Origin: Orbilia blumenaviensis
Taxonomy: Eukaryota > Ascomycota > Orbiliomycetes > Orbiliales > Orbiliaceae
Assembly: GCA_036872755.1 (NCBI GenBank)
Contig: JAVHNS010000006.1
Coordinates: forward strand, 1,054,001-1,118,000
Length of the DNA: 64,000 nt
Reading direction: 5' to 3'
Part shown: piece after piece, positions 11,190 through 21,821 of the stretch
How the letters are laid out: the number at the start of each line of letters is the position of its first letter
How positions within the stretch are numbered: the first letter of the stretch is position 1
Translations under genes and position numbers: made by a program
Notes under the pieces: model-generated
The model's input: the letters and a program-made list of their open reading frames with translations, nothing else
What the model was told of the DNA's origin: nothing
Databases searched by the model: none

Positions 11190-13928
11190 CCGCGACTCCT
11201 TAGTGGTTGTTGAACTCCGAGAATTGGGAATCTAAATTGACTCCCTCCTATCGAGCTCGCAGACTACTCTATTCGGTGGAACGAAACAAAGTCAATGGCT
11301 GAAGAGAAGGACAATAGTGTGCCCAGCTATTAGTAGTAAAAAATGAACGATAGGTCGGAACAAGTAGCGAGGGACTGGACAGGCTAGCTGGTGGGATATG
11401 TGTTGTTGATGATGATGCTTAAAGTGGACTCGCAGACTTCAGCTATCGGCATTATATGGCGACTGTGACCCTTCTAGGTAGGTGGTTTATGGTGTAGCAG
11501 AAAGACAGCTTGAAAATATTCCCCTGGGGTTAGTCCTATCTGGGCATCGGCTATGGTATCCTTTTTTCTCTTTTTTATGAGGTCGGTGGCACACGAGTCG
11601 GGTAGGTCGGAAGGTCGTCAGTGGCACAAGGGCAGGTGAACGTGTGTGCCTGTTCGTCCGTTCACGGTTGGAACTGGGAGGCGGCACAGGCAACGGGAGA
11701 TTCAAGCCGGTCTGGACAATTGGTTGCGATGCTGCTTAAAGTATGCACATATAGATGTTTATACGGATGTATGAATTGTCGGGGTGAGGGTTTGTTTCTG
11801 GTATTTATCCACGAGAGGCAGATTGGATGAAGGACGATGGTGACAATGACGATGACGATGATGATGATGAGTGAGCGTGCCTATGCTTGTGCCTGTGTTC
11901 CAATCATGTTGGTATGGATTTCATGAGGAAGGGGAGGGAGAATTGAGAATGGATGTTCACCTGGGCTTGCAAAAGGAGTGTGGGATGCAGCAGGAGTGCT
12001 TTCAGCGGCTGGAATGGACTAACGTACAGATTCGATTCGGTACGGATTGGTCGTCAGCTTCTTAGTCAAGCTGTATCTACAATACGAACTTGAGAAGCCG
12101 GTCAGGGCAGGCGACGGTGACGATGGCGATGGGTGATTATGGGCCTGCTTGCTGGGTTGGTGGGAGGGAGTTGAGATTGAGGTTGAGGTTGAGGTTGTGA
12201 TTGAAGTTGAAGATGGAGAAAGGGAGGCCGCGTTCTCAGGCGGAATGCCAATATGGTAGTGGTGTTTCGACTTCGACACTACTCTCAGCACTCTACCTGA
12301 TACATCCACATCCTACATACATACAATAACCATTAATCAAATTAGCAATTGCAAAAGGAGTTTCACTCCTCCTCCTCCGCTACCATGCTCCGCTACCCAT
12401 GGCAAGGCAAGCCCGGCGAGAGATATACGAATCAACAGGGGGTGGCCTTCGGGACATACCAGGTTCGTTATAGCGCACCAGATCTGTTCTTACCTCAGCA
12501 GCCACCGCGAACGTGCGAAGAACCAGACCTGGTAATAATAATATATCCCACCGATGAGACCTGGACACTTACTGCTTTTAAGTAGATCTATTTCACAACT
12601 GTTGTATATGGCAGGTGCCCGGTTGAGGCTGAACAGACAGACACGGCCCATTTCAGCCTTACAGGACTGTCTACCTCTATTGGATGCATCTATTCTTATT
12701 CATAGTCAAGCACTCGACCACGAGCAAGTACTTGACTTACCCAAGTACATATACATGCTCATCTACAAATAATAAGGAGAAAGGAGAGGCTCGTCGACAT
12801 CCTCATGAAACATGCCGGTTTTTCTGGGGGGCACCCAACTGCAAACATGCAATTGCAAATTGGAGCCGCGGAACACAAAAACCAGGCCAAATCAATCCCA
12901 CGCCACGGCCCAGTTTTTCCGCTGTCCTAGGTCGCTGGCTGACTTTACCCGCCCTGATTCGGCCCTAACATTAATACCAAGAGAAAATTCCTTAAATGAG
13001 TTTCCGAAACTCATCTTGTCTCGTCCGATGTCTTTTGCAAATCTGCAGTGATCTACTTATTGCCAGCAAAGAGTTTTTATATTAGGTCTGCCTTGCCTAT
13101 GCCAAGGCTTCGTGATAAAATTCGAGACACTGCAGTCATCCACGCCTAAGTGACTTGTCAATATCCCCTTATCTCACGATATCGCTTGCAGTGACCGCTT
13201 CAGTACGATATGAAAGATTTGATTTACATGTTCACGTTGGAGGGAACGCCATTTCGCCCGCCTTTCGGCAGCTGTTCCGGATATGCATTACGACGACAGG
13301 CAGCAAGCCCGTTCCGAGCTCCACTTCGCGACCCTTTACAATGAACGCGCCAAGAACAAAGAAATTTGAGCACGGGAAAAAGCTTAAAGCTGCGAAGCAC
13401 CTGTTTTGGAGCTTAAATCCTTTTCTTCGCATTGGACGAAAAAATCTCTATCCAGTTGCCCAAAGGAAAACACAAATTGAACAATTGCAGGTGGTGCCGC
13501 TCTAGTTACGACTTTTTCTACAAATTTTTGATTCTTGTCGCAAATTCAAGCTGTCGCCGACGGCTGCTTTGTCTTCAAATATTTCTTCTCATACATGAAC
13601 CCTGACTCCCTCCTTTCGTCCTACGCAATGTTCATATATCTTCGATTCGACGGAACATAGTCAGATTGTTTTCCCCACTGGACCAGCTTAAGCGCCTCTT
13701 CTCTTCACGCAATTATTTATGATCCCAAGCTGGTTTTAGGGGATTGTAGAGGCCCCTGCTCATCCACACATTCCGTATCAAACGATGAATCATCCCAGTC
13801 ATATGGAAGCCCCACTGTCATTGTTGTCGAAGTCATGCAAGATACGTTGATCCTAAGTCATCAACTATTGAGGTTATAGCTCAATCGTCGAAAATAGACC
13901 AAACTGATTCTCGAACTTCCAATCACAA
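11190..13928. other. 2.7 kb gene-free stretch with simple repeats
   Basis: Upstream region of the minus-strand glycosyltransferase. It holds GATGAC/GATGAT simple repeats near 11839-11870 and a GAGGTT minisatellite near 12170-12200. Short frames on both strands lack motifs or matching splice partners. Confidence 0.45.
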
Positions 13929-14009
13929 GGCACTTTGGCGGAGTGGTTAACGCGCCAGCCTGCTAAGCTGGTACCTTCGGGTGCGTGAGTTCGAATCTCA
14001 CAGGTGTCG
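13929..14009 (+). tRNA. tRNA-Ser (anticodon GCU)
   Basis: The 81 bases fold into a complete cloverleaf without an intron. The 7-bp acceptor stem (GGCACTT with AGGTGTC) contains two G-U pairs. The D stem is GCG/CGC. The anticodon stem CCAGC/GCTGG closes the loop CTGCTAA with anticodon GCT. A long 13-base variable arm is present, as expected for serine. The T arm is GTGAG-TTCGAAT-CTCAC, and the discriminator base is G, also typical of tRNA-Ser. The internal A box (TGGCGGAGTGG) and B box (AGTTCGAATCT) are intact. It reads AGC and AGU codons. Confidence 0.97.
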
Positions 14010-14017
14010 AATTATTC

Positions 14018-14025
14018 TTTTTTTT
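14018..14025 (+). terminator. RNA polymerase III terminator of the tRNA gene
   Basis: A run of eight T begins nine bases after the mature 3' end, the normal position and form of a pol III stop. A second, longer T run follows near 14068. Confidence 0.85.
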
Positions 14026-14119
14026 AGTTCGATGTTCAAAATCCAACATGACACGTCGAACAAATCTTTTTTTTTTTGGTCATTTTGTTGGTGGTAGCCA
14101 GATCGTCAGCCTGGACTGA

Positions 14120-14136
14120 AGCAGGTTGGCGCGTTA
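14120..14136 (-). repeat. Inverted tRNA-Ser fragment
   Basis: Seventeen bases match the reverse complement of the neighbouring tRNA, from the D arm to the anticodon stem, with one mismatch (AGCAGGTTGGCGCGTTA). A second short piece, GTGAGATTCG near 14171, matches the reverse complement of the T arm. It lies out of order, so this is a scrambled fragment and not an intact pseudogene. Confidence 0.5.
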
Positions 14137-14457
14137 GTGGGTGCGAAGGATGTAACCGAATTTCGTCACCGTGAGATTCGTCAGCCTCATTTCTTTAATG
14201 CTCCAGCCTGACTAACAGCAAACCATCACACTCGTGTGACACCATGAGTTCATATCAGGGCAACGAAACATACACCAAGATAGATCTATAGGTTTAATAC
14301 TAATCCTATAGTGCTCTAGAAAGCTCATCGTAATATCTGCCGATTGGCTATCTGATAATTATACGACATCTTGAGCCGCCGAGGTCGACCTCCCTCGATA
14401 AAGTTTCAACGGGACATTCCTTCATCTTGGCCTTCGCGGGCAGGCGTCGTACACGCC

Positions 14458-14781
14458 ATGCCCGATATTCCTAGCTATGGCCTTCGCAAAATTGCTCTGG
14501 TCCTTAGTATATATAAAGCCCATAGAGTATATCATGAATCATTAGCCCAGTTGCCCTCATTCCGGCCGACCCAGTCCAATTTATTTGCGCTGTGCTTCAA
14601 ATATCTATACGATTATGTCGTGGTATCGCTTCGCCCGCATGATTTCTCAGAAAGCGATCATGCCACTTTAGTGAAGTACGAATCCGAATATTGGTATACA
14701 CAGCTTGTGCAGTTGAGCCAAGGCTTTGGTGGAAATGCTACCGCATTCTTGGAGCAAAGGTGCACGGGATTTGTATGGTAA
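14458..14781 (+). CDS. Doubtful open frame or gene remnant
   Basis: An open frame runs from 14359 to 14781. Its first ATG is at 14458, giving 107 residues with coding-like amino-acid composition (aromatic and charged residues, few low-complexity stretches). No signal peptide, domain or convincing partner exon was found. It may be a fragment of a decayed gene or a chance frame. I include it only because it is the sole coding-like segment in a 3 kb gap. Confidence 0.2.
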   Translation: MPDIPSYGLRKIALVLSIYKAHRVYHESLAQLPSFRPTQSNLFALCFKYLYDYVVVSLRPHDFSESDHATLVKYESEYWYTQLVQLSQGFGGNATAFLEQRCTGFVW

Positions 14782-16917
14782 TTGTCGGTAGGGGGCCGCG
14801 TTAATTCTCGCGGCCTGAATCCCATGTGTGTGCTGAGCGTATATACATGTTCTTATTGGTTTATGGGGTTGCTGCGAGGTAGCTCATAGTCATGATAGAC
14901 TAGGAGGTTTGATATGACCATACCATTAATCGAGTACACAGGTACGCATCAGCTCCGGTATTTGAAAGTTGTTGAGCTGCAAATGTTTCATCCCATCAAA
15001 CCGAAAATCTCCATCTCTATGAAGAGGGTCTCCATTTTTTTTTTTCATGACTGTACCGCCTTCATCATTCAGCTCCAACAGAAGCTGTTCGAAGTTTAGA
15101 TGTTTTCCCTCCAAGGAACCCAGCCTGGAGCATGAGTGGGGTTCATAATGGGGATTGTTGAACCTCCACACGCTTGGCCAGGGGGATGTTCCCCTCGGCC
15201 ACTACCTTGAGGGTGGTTTCGTAGTGCCTCCCAATCATTTCAATAACTAAGGGCTTGACTGTTGGTGATCTCGTAAACTGTTGGTATACTCCGGCAATTT
15301 GGTGTTTTCGTAGGACTAGCGGCACATAACCTGTCCCGATACATTCTTGCTGATGTATCTAGGTACACACCGGCAAAGAACATCGACTATGTTCTCCATC
15401 ATGAGTAATTTTGGGAGGGAGAATAAGCCTTAAATCCTACCCCCGTCACTAGGTATGTAATTTGTAGTTGATGTAGTTTCCTCGACACCCATGCGCCATC
15501 TCGTGGTTTGGCATTCGCATATCCAGCCTTCCATCCGGTCTTGAGCCCTAGGCCCCAAGACTGTGGGCCGGGTATTGGCACCGGGAAACTTAGTCCCGAG
15601 ATTTCTTCGGCCGTAGATATGGGGCTTTAGCCTACTTTTCGACTGAAGCACACCAAAAGCTTGGAGATAACTCTTGGAATTTTAGGTTGCTCCCATTCAG
15701 GATGGATAGAAACCTCCCCGTCGTCTTGGGAAGCGTAAAGGGGTTCTATCCAGATGGCATTGACTGTTCTGGGGGGTTAACCAGGGATCAAGATATCTAA
15801 CGCCTTGACGCGTCTGATGGCTGATAGTTACCTTTGCAAAACTAATTTGATGATAAAGCTGAATGGGTAGTAGATGGAGAGTGTTGGGGCTAGTTTCCGA
15901 GATCCGATTCCAGATCTGGCGTCTGGTCATTGTGATATTTTTGTGGTGTTCGCCGTTTGTTACGGAGCAGAGTTCCAGCTAGTGGCAGATGTCAGGGATA
16001 GGAGATTACAGAGATCTAGATCTATAGAGGGAAAGAGCAAGATAACTCTAGTAGGGAATAGGGATGGAAAAATGGTAGTGCTCTCACCCCCGTCCCGGCA
16101 ACCTTAAGCTTTGGAACCTACACCTCATGAAAGGTATGCACGTCAGCGGGCCGCGGGACTAGCGTCTATTACCTACATTGAACTTAGATCTTAGGCTAAT
16201 AGAAACAAAGACTTAGCAAGTATTAGTTACAGCTATAACCCTATGCTTTAACAGAGTAAATGAGGAGAGACCTATTTCTAGCCGTGCCCTAGGCTCTTAA
16301 TAAAAACCTAGCTTCAGAGTCTGTTTAACTCGTGTTTACTGATCACTAAGTAGCTAATCTTCTAATTTCAATATTTACACCAGACCATCTTCAACAATTC
16401 ATTTACCCCTTAACATTTGTTTACTTCCAGTAGCTATTATTAAGAATCGGCCCAAATAATTCTGGGCTCTGAAGGGAATTAAGCGTACGTAACTGCATAC
16501 CGCTCATCTCCATGCTCCTTAGCTTCCTGCGCGCGCTGGAAATCCTGCAACCACATTTTGAGTTGGCTGTTGTGTATCTTAATTAGGTATAATGTTGTGC
16601 GACACCAAAACACCACGCAACACAACTTCTGAATTAATGCAGTTCCAGACCGGATCTATAGCTAAAATCTCGGATCAGTATACCGTGTCAGGGATATACA
16701 AAGCGGACGTCCTGCAGTTTGATATCATTAAATATGATACGATTAACCTACGACTAAATCTGGACAACAGCCAGTTAGAGTAGTATCTAGGGTCCTGTAG
16801 GTCCTGGGTGGATATAACTCGACTGAGCTCAGCTGTTACGTTACCGTCGTATTGAGCTTCTATGAACTTTCTAGTAGCCGAAAACATAATCAAAATACTC
16901 TATTTTGAAAAGTCAAG
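14782..16917. other. 2.1 kb gene-free stretch
   Basis: AT-rich with many in-frame stops in all frames; nothing recognisable. It forms the 5' flank of the secreted-protein island that begins at 16918. Confidence 0.45.
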
Positions 16918-18894
16918 ATGGGACAATCATATCAGAAATCTCTTTATATTCGCTTATTTTTGTTGCAATTATTCGCTACTCAACGGGCCTACGGTCAATC
17001 TACTCGTCTATTAACCTCCTCAGCAACAGACGTAATTTTAACCACCACGGAAACCGTCGTCGGAACTGTAACGGTCAACTGCAATGGCGTACCTATAGGG
17101 ACAGCGTTTGCTTCAGACAGTGATACCAACACGGAGTCATCAGATATACCTACTGAAACGGTTATTGAGACCGTCGTTGCGGGTGGGCGCACCAGAACTC
17201 AGACGATACTTTCGATTACTACTATAACAGACACCGTTACAACAACAATTTCAGTCGCCACAACGGATATTCCGATCTCAGCCGGAGTCCCATTCGCAAT
17301 CAATATCTTTGGAGGCGATGATGTTGCCCTCGCCGCAATCGTTGATGGTGCTGGAGCTGTTAACCTAGTCGACGCTACGACAGCTATTGATGCTACTCCT
17401 GTCTATATCGACGATTCCGGCTTAATCCGTCTGCTTAATTCCCAAGATGAAGTTTTGTACTTCGCAGATCTGACGTTCCCCAGACTATTCCGGCGTCAAA
17501 GTATAACTGGCAAGGCGTTAGTGAAACCAGCTGCTCAATTGAGTGCCACAGACACATCGGGGAATTTTTCAGCATCTGGGTCCGCGCTTGCACTTCGACG
17601 CAATAGTATAGGTATTGGATTCTTTTTTGATAATCCGAGCAGCGGAGCCGGAAGGGGGCTATACGGTGTTCCTAATGGGCAAACACCTAACAGCAGCCTC
17701 ACTTCGGGGACTGTTAAGGGAAGCGTGATATCGACCTCAGTCTCAGCTACAAAGGGTATTAGTAGTACTGCAAGCAGCACTGCAGCAAACTCCACCGGAA
17801 TCGATGCTATTGTTACGTCTTACTCGAGTTTCTGCCAGGCCTATCTCAGCCTCGGTCCTACCACAACGCAGGGTTCTACGACAACAGTACCTTCGACAAC
17901 CTTAATTTCAACCAACATTAGCAATACTACAGTTTCTAGTCCTGGTCCTCTAGAGACCACTAAAACTGAGACGCCAGAAACGACCGTTTCTACAACTGGT
18001 ACCTTTGAAACCTGGCCTACAGCACCATCTGGAGAGCGTCGCCGGAGGCAAACAAGTTCAACTTCTTCAAGTTCACAAACTTCATCTACTTCGACATCCA
18101 CCTCTTCAACCTTATCAACCCCAGAGGCTCTTCAGCCTTATGCCTCAGACGTGATTAGTTCAGCATGTAGGGCTAAAATAACATATACGCTCATCTCCAC
18201 GTCTCCCATCTATATTTCCGAAGGAGCGGAAACAAGCACGACAGAAGTAGGAGAGACAAGCACAATCTACGGGCCCCCTAGCTCTACAATCACGGAAACT
18301 GTTGGGGGGACCACAGTTCCGGTTACGGCAACCATAACCGCCAAAACTATCGCTCAGCCCAGCCCAAGCGCTATATGCAGGATTGGGGTGGGATCGAATA
18401 TTTGTTGGGAACTACAATACACACAAACCTCGAACACAAGCACCGATCCTCTAAGGATTTGGATTGCTGATACTTCTAGAGACCTCATCGCCGATATCCC
18501 CCTCTTCACCATAGATGAATATGGCCGGCTTACATATACTCATCCGGCTACCCAGATAAAGCTCCACGCTGCTCTGCCCAAAGGGGATCCAACCGCTGCC
18601 AATCCCTTGACATTTGTCACTCCACAATACAAAGTTGCTAATAATTTTGGTTGGGTGAAGTGGTTTTGGGATTCCAGTAATAACGATAAACTGATACTAG
18701 ACCCCAACAATGACGATATCGCCAATGCAGGCCAGACTTCCCCAGTTGCTATAGGAGAGTGCTTCTATCAATCTCCTGTTCCAAGTCCTGCGCCCCAATA
18801 CGGGTACCTAGCGATTGGTGCGGCAGGAAGTTATAACATCGACACATTAGTAACTAATTGTTATCTGGGTCGAACCGTTGGATTCAGGGCATAA
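16918..18894 (+). CDS. Large Thr/Ser-rich secreted adhesin-like protein
   Basis: This intronless 658-residue protein has a signal peptide ending near residue 26 (AYGQ). An N-terminal region follows with Thr-rich TTTETVVGTVTV-type repeats and a hydrophobic beta-rich module (about 120-185). A dibasic site FRRQ lies near residue 192. A Gly/Ser region and a Ser/Thr-rich stalk (about 270-405) are interrupted by ERRRRQ near residue 373. The C-terminal module (about 480-658) has paired cysteines (CRIG...NICW and ECF...NCY). Both basic clusters suit Kex2-type cleavage, which would split the precursor into three parts. There is no C-terminal hydrophobic tail, so it is not GPI-anchored. The layout fits a cell-wall or matrix adhesin; no binding activity can be claimed. 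Confidence 0.75.
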   Translation: MGQSYQKSLYIRLFLLQLFATQRAYGQSTRLLTSSATDVILTTTETVVGTVTVNCNGVPIGTAFASDSDTNTESSDIPTETVIETVVAGGRTRTQTILSITTITDTVTTTISVATTDIPISAGVPFAINIFGGDDVALAAIVDGAGAVNLVDATTAIDATPVYIDDSGLIRLLNSQDEVLYFADLTFPRLFRRQSITGKALVKPAAQLSATDTSGNFSASGSALALRRNSIGIGFFFDNPSSGAGRGLYGVPNGQTPNSSLTSGTVKGSVISTSVSATKGISSTASSTAANSTGIDAIVTSYSSFCQAYLSLGPTTTQGSTTTVPSTTLISTNISNTTVSSPGPLETTKTETPETTVSTTGTFETWPTAPSGERRRRQTSSTSSSSQTSSTSTSTSSTLSTPEALQPYASDVISSACRAKITYTLISTSPIYISEGAETSTTEVGETSTIYGPPSSTITETVGGTTVPVTATITAKTIAQPSPSAICRIGVGSNICWELQYTQTSNTSTDPLRIWIADTSRDLIADIPLFTIDEYGRLTYTHPATQIKLHAALPKGDPTAANPLTFVTPQYKVANNFGWVKWFWDSSNNDKLILDPNNDDIANAGQTSPVAIGECFYQSPVPSPAPQYGYLAIGAAGSYNIDTLVTNCYLGRTVGFRA

Positions 18895-19066
18895 ATGCCT
18901 ATATGTCCTAGTTTATTACAAATAGATCATAATTGACTAAAAAGAATTGTTGCTAAAGTAAATGACAGCTCCCTCATAATGATTTTTGTGAATACCCACG
19001 ACATTCCGCAATTTAGATTTTTGTGGTAAGTTTATAGATTCGATAAGCCTAATAATTCGAGATACG

Positions 19067-19882
19067 CTATGCAAACTCGATGCCCAATCGCCTTGCTGCT
19101 TCGTAGGACTCATCTCTCTCCCGACCCCTCTCAGTATTTCTTTGTGACCGAAACGCTGTCGACCCTCCTGCAGCAGGGACCCTTTGAGCTCCTAAACTTG
19201 CCCGTTCCTGAACCGGTGGTGGCAGAACTAGAAAAGAATCTGTTGCTCTCAGTCGGTAATAAAATCGAGCCCACCAGCTCGGTTTCAACCAGTCCAATCG
19301 ATCGTCCTCCTGCGTGTCAAGCCACTTTCGGAGATTTAGAATCAGTGTATCTCTTGAGCCCGCTGCTTCATAACATGCTCCATTGGTATTCACACTCCCC
19401 GAAGCGACTCTTCCTTTCTTAGCTGCCGGTGGTGCAGTCCGAAAGATCTTGATACTGATATCTGGGGGTATCGTATTCTCAGGGAACATAAACATCATAT
19501 TTTTAATTCCGGGCTGTGCATCTCGAGCACCTGTTGCACTGAATGCTGCCCTAAAACGTGATTTTTTAGCTTGTAGGGCCGGGTTCAGGGTATGGCAAGT
19601 AGTATAGTCCGTTGTAGAGACATCGAAAGCGTCCCATTCGTTTCCCGTACTAAGTTCAAGCAAGATAGTAAAGAAAGTAGCTGGCGTTTTCGACGGCGGT
19701 CGTTTGGGTTCAGGTTCACCATATATAGATAGTGTTTCGGAGAACCCAGGGGGTGGAGCAGTATTGCTAACGGCAATGCTCGAGCCAGAAACTACGTCCT
19801 GCGAGGGATCTGTCGCATAAACGTGGACGAAAGCGAGGGTTACAAGTAACGTGGTCAATAATGAGTCTACGCTGTAAATCAT
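19067..19882 (-). CDS. Secreted protein with two mature cysteines, function unknown
   Basis: The 271-residue intronless protein starts with a signal peptide (about 1-23, ending VYA). A Pro-rich spacer and a beta-type segment (FFTILLELSTGNEWD) follow. Two cysteines (TTCHTL and NGACYEA) are the only ones in the chain and could form one disulfide. The C-terminal 60 residues are Arg-rich and probably disordered. It converges on the adhesin-like gene, 172 bases away. The two-cysteine plan recalls its island neighbours, but the DxxC motif is missing here. Confidence 0.65.
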   Translation of the reverse strand: MIYSVDSLLTTLLVTLAFVHVYATDPSQDVVSGSSIAVSNTAPPPGFSETLSIYGEPEPKRPPSKTPATFFTILLELSTGNEWDAFDVSTTDYTTCHTLNPALQAKKSRFRAAFSATGARDAQPGIKNMMFMFPENTIPPDISIKIFRTAPPAAKKGRVASGSVNTNGACYEAAGSRDTLILNLRKWLDTQEDDRLDWLKPSWWARFYYRLRATDSFLVLPPPVQERASLGAQRVPAAGGSTAFRSQRNTERGRERDESYEAARRLGIEFA

Positions 19883-20503
19883 TTTTCCAGCGAAAACGAA
19901 GATACTTCAACCTTATCGGCCCGGAGTTTCGGGAATAAACCTGTAATTCTACGGGTGAACTCAGTCAATCCCGTCTGGGTTCATCGGGCTTACGTACGCA
20001 TTCCGGTCTCGAGGCTTAGCTTTGAAGTTTCGTGCAGCCTTCGGTTCTACATTTCGGCGTGTTAGTGGCCGCGGGATCCCACGTTGATGACAGGGGCGCT
20101 TAGGCAATAAGAGCTAGTTTAAGATGTGATTTCGGAGCTCTCAGGGATTGTAAAATTTTATATACCTCGAGTCAGAGCAAACCCGCTCATAGAATCCGTG
20201 GAATCACCTTCTAGACTCGGTGCAACACAAATATCTATGTTAACATGTTGGAAGATGAACTTAAGCCCTAATCTTGGGCAGTAAGCAGTTCAGTTGATTG
20301 CGAACTCGAGTTAATGGAAATATCGAAAAACTTTTGGAGGAAATCCGGGTTTTCAACCGCAGTGAATATTATCGCAGTGATATTATGGCCAGCGGGCTAT
20401 TCGATTTATTCCTTAAATTTATAATTTACAGACATTTAGTTTCCAAAGTTAACATCCCGGCTCAAACATTCAAACGTCGAGCCAATAAACTGAATTAATA
20501 TCC
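19883..20503. other. Short intergenic stretch inside the secretome island
   Basis: Upstream region of the minus-strand gene at 19067-19882 and downstream of the minus-strand gene at 20504-20953. No coding or RNA feature seen. Confidence 0.45.
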
Positions 20504-20953
20504 TTAGCGCATTGCAAATGGGTCTGTTGGCCTTAGTAGCTGTGGCCCGTCAACTAGTTCAGTAGGTTCCGCCAAACTGAGCCTATAAAACCCGGTAACG
20601 AAATCCCAGTCCTCATTTTCCATCTCGGGCGACCACGGCCAACCATCTTCAAAAATGGGCTTCGAACAATCGCCATCTTGATAAAGTCTTAGATCGTATT
20701 TTGAAGGAACTGACTCTGGTGGGAGATAGAGAGTTTCTGGTCTAGACGGTGCTGTTAAATTATAGACCGCGGAGAAATCGATGCATTTGCCGAGTAAACC
20801 TGGGTCGATCCTGAGGTCTCTTCCAGGTAGATATCCGTGGTCCTTTGGGTATAGATTGAAGTTCACCGTAAAGAAGTCGGACTTTCCATTTTGCGCCCAC
20901 GCATTCGCAGCGAGAGCAAGTGTAAAGATACCGAGGCGCATTAATCCCGTCAT
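20504..20953 (-). CDS. Small secreted protein with single predicted disulfide (Cys/DxxC core)
   Basis: 149 residues, intronless, with a signal peptide ending near Ala20 (NAWAQ). The mature protein has exactly two cysteines, C57 (LGKCIDF) and C96 (LYQDGDC), 39 residues apart, in a beta-rich context, followed by an acidic Trp/Pro segment (EDGWPWSPE). The hydrophobic-x-D-x-x-C end of the loop is shared with the proteins at 22789, 24239 and 25418 (AFRDAAC, FFKDENC, FFSDRYC). This suggests a common fold. I recognise no named family. Function unknown; a secreted effector or wall-associated protein is possible. Confidence 0.7.
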   Translation of the reverse strand: MTGLMRLGIFTLALAANAWAQNGKSDFFTVNFNLYPKDHGYLPGRDLRIDPGLLGKCIDFSAVYNLTAPSRPETLYLPPESVPSKYDLRLYQDGDCSKPIFEDGWPWSPEMENEDWDFVTGFYRLSLAEPTELVDGPQLLRPTDPFAMR

Positions 20954-21503
20954 TGCTATAGCTTATCCACGACTCGTGTTATCCTTGTGTTCAGAAATAT
21001 GATCTGTGAAGTCCGATGATCTTAGTTTAAACAGGCAATTGCAGGGCGTAACCTCTTGATAAGGCATATTAGACGCACATGGCGGCCATGCATAACTTTT
21101 CCCGCCAATTTAATAATCTGTATCAATATGCCTCACGGGAAAACCCTTGTATCCCTGTTCTCTCACTCTAGAACTCTCCAAATTACTAACGAAAGTATAG
21201 TATTCGCCTAGTATCCGTAATTTGAGATATATTGATCACAAAAACCCAAGCATGGTACCGAATCGTGCGTTTCCGACCACTGCAGTATGTTGAGGACATA
21301 TCCATTTTTGTACATAGCTACCAAAAGGAGAAAAAACATAGTGATATGCAGCTGAGGGTTGCAGCAAAATTAAGAAACTCCGTATATGGCGTCAGAGCAT
21401 ATAAGTAAGGCTGAAGTAGCACAGGCATCTACGTAAGCCTTTGTAGACGTTATTTCCCTCACGTAAGGCTGAAAGTACCGTCCATCCGTTCAATCCCGTA
21501 ATA
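20954..21503. other. Intergenic stretch with repeated GTAAGGCTGA-like elements
   Basis: Between divergent genes. Three related elements lie within about 70 bases near 21405-21475: AGTAAGGCTGAAGTA, ACGTAAGCCT and ACGTAAGGCTGAAAGTA. They sit just upstream of the doubtful small gene at 21504. Confidence 0.4.
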
Positions 21504-21821
21504 ATGTCTATTGAGGAAATCCCCAACTATAGACGGGATTCCTTGACCAGAATCGCACAACCTCAACACGACAGGATAATTCGTTTTACTTTTCAACGGT
21601 TTGTGAATTATTTTTTAAACGCCAATTGGTCATATCGATTGTTTTTAAGCGATTGTTTCTAACCAGCGCTATTTGTCTGTAGATGTTCACTGAAAGAGGA
21701 AGACGGAACAACGCGACCTATCCTAGCCCTCGTATTCTACGATACCTGCGGGAAATGCGGAAACCACGATCTCAAACTACGAATTGTTGGAGATGAAAGA
21801 CGGCTGCAACGATGCCAATAG
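21504..21821 (+). CDS. Possible small two-exon gene or decayed island member
   Basis: Exons 21504-21598 and 21683-21821 join in phase to give a 77-residue protein (MSIEEIPNYRR...). The intron has a GTTTGT donor, a TCTAAC branch point and a TGTAG acceptor. There is no signal peptide. The second exon contains CSLKEEDG and ALVFYDTCGKCG, faintly like the hydrophobic-D-Cys core of neighbouring secreted proteins. An overlapping open frame (21812-21997) continues in another phase, which could mean a frameshifted gene. The model is weak. Confidence 0.3.

Noticed and set aside
13155..13505. 116-codon frame before the tRNA gene
   Set aside because: No ATG at its start, no domain, no splice partners; composition is not clearly coding.
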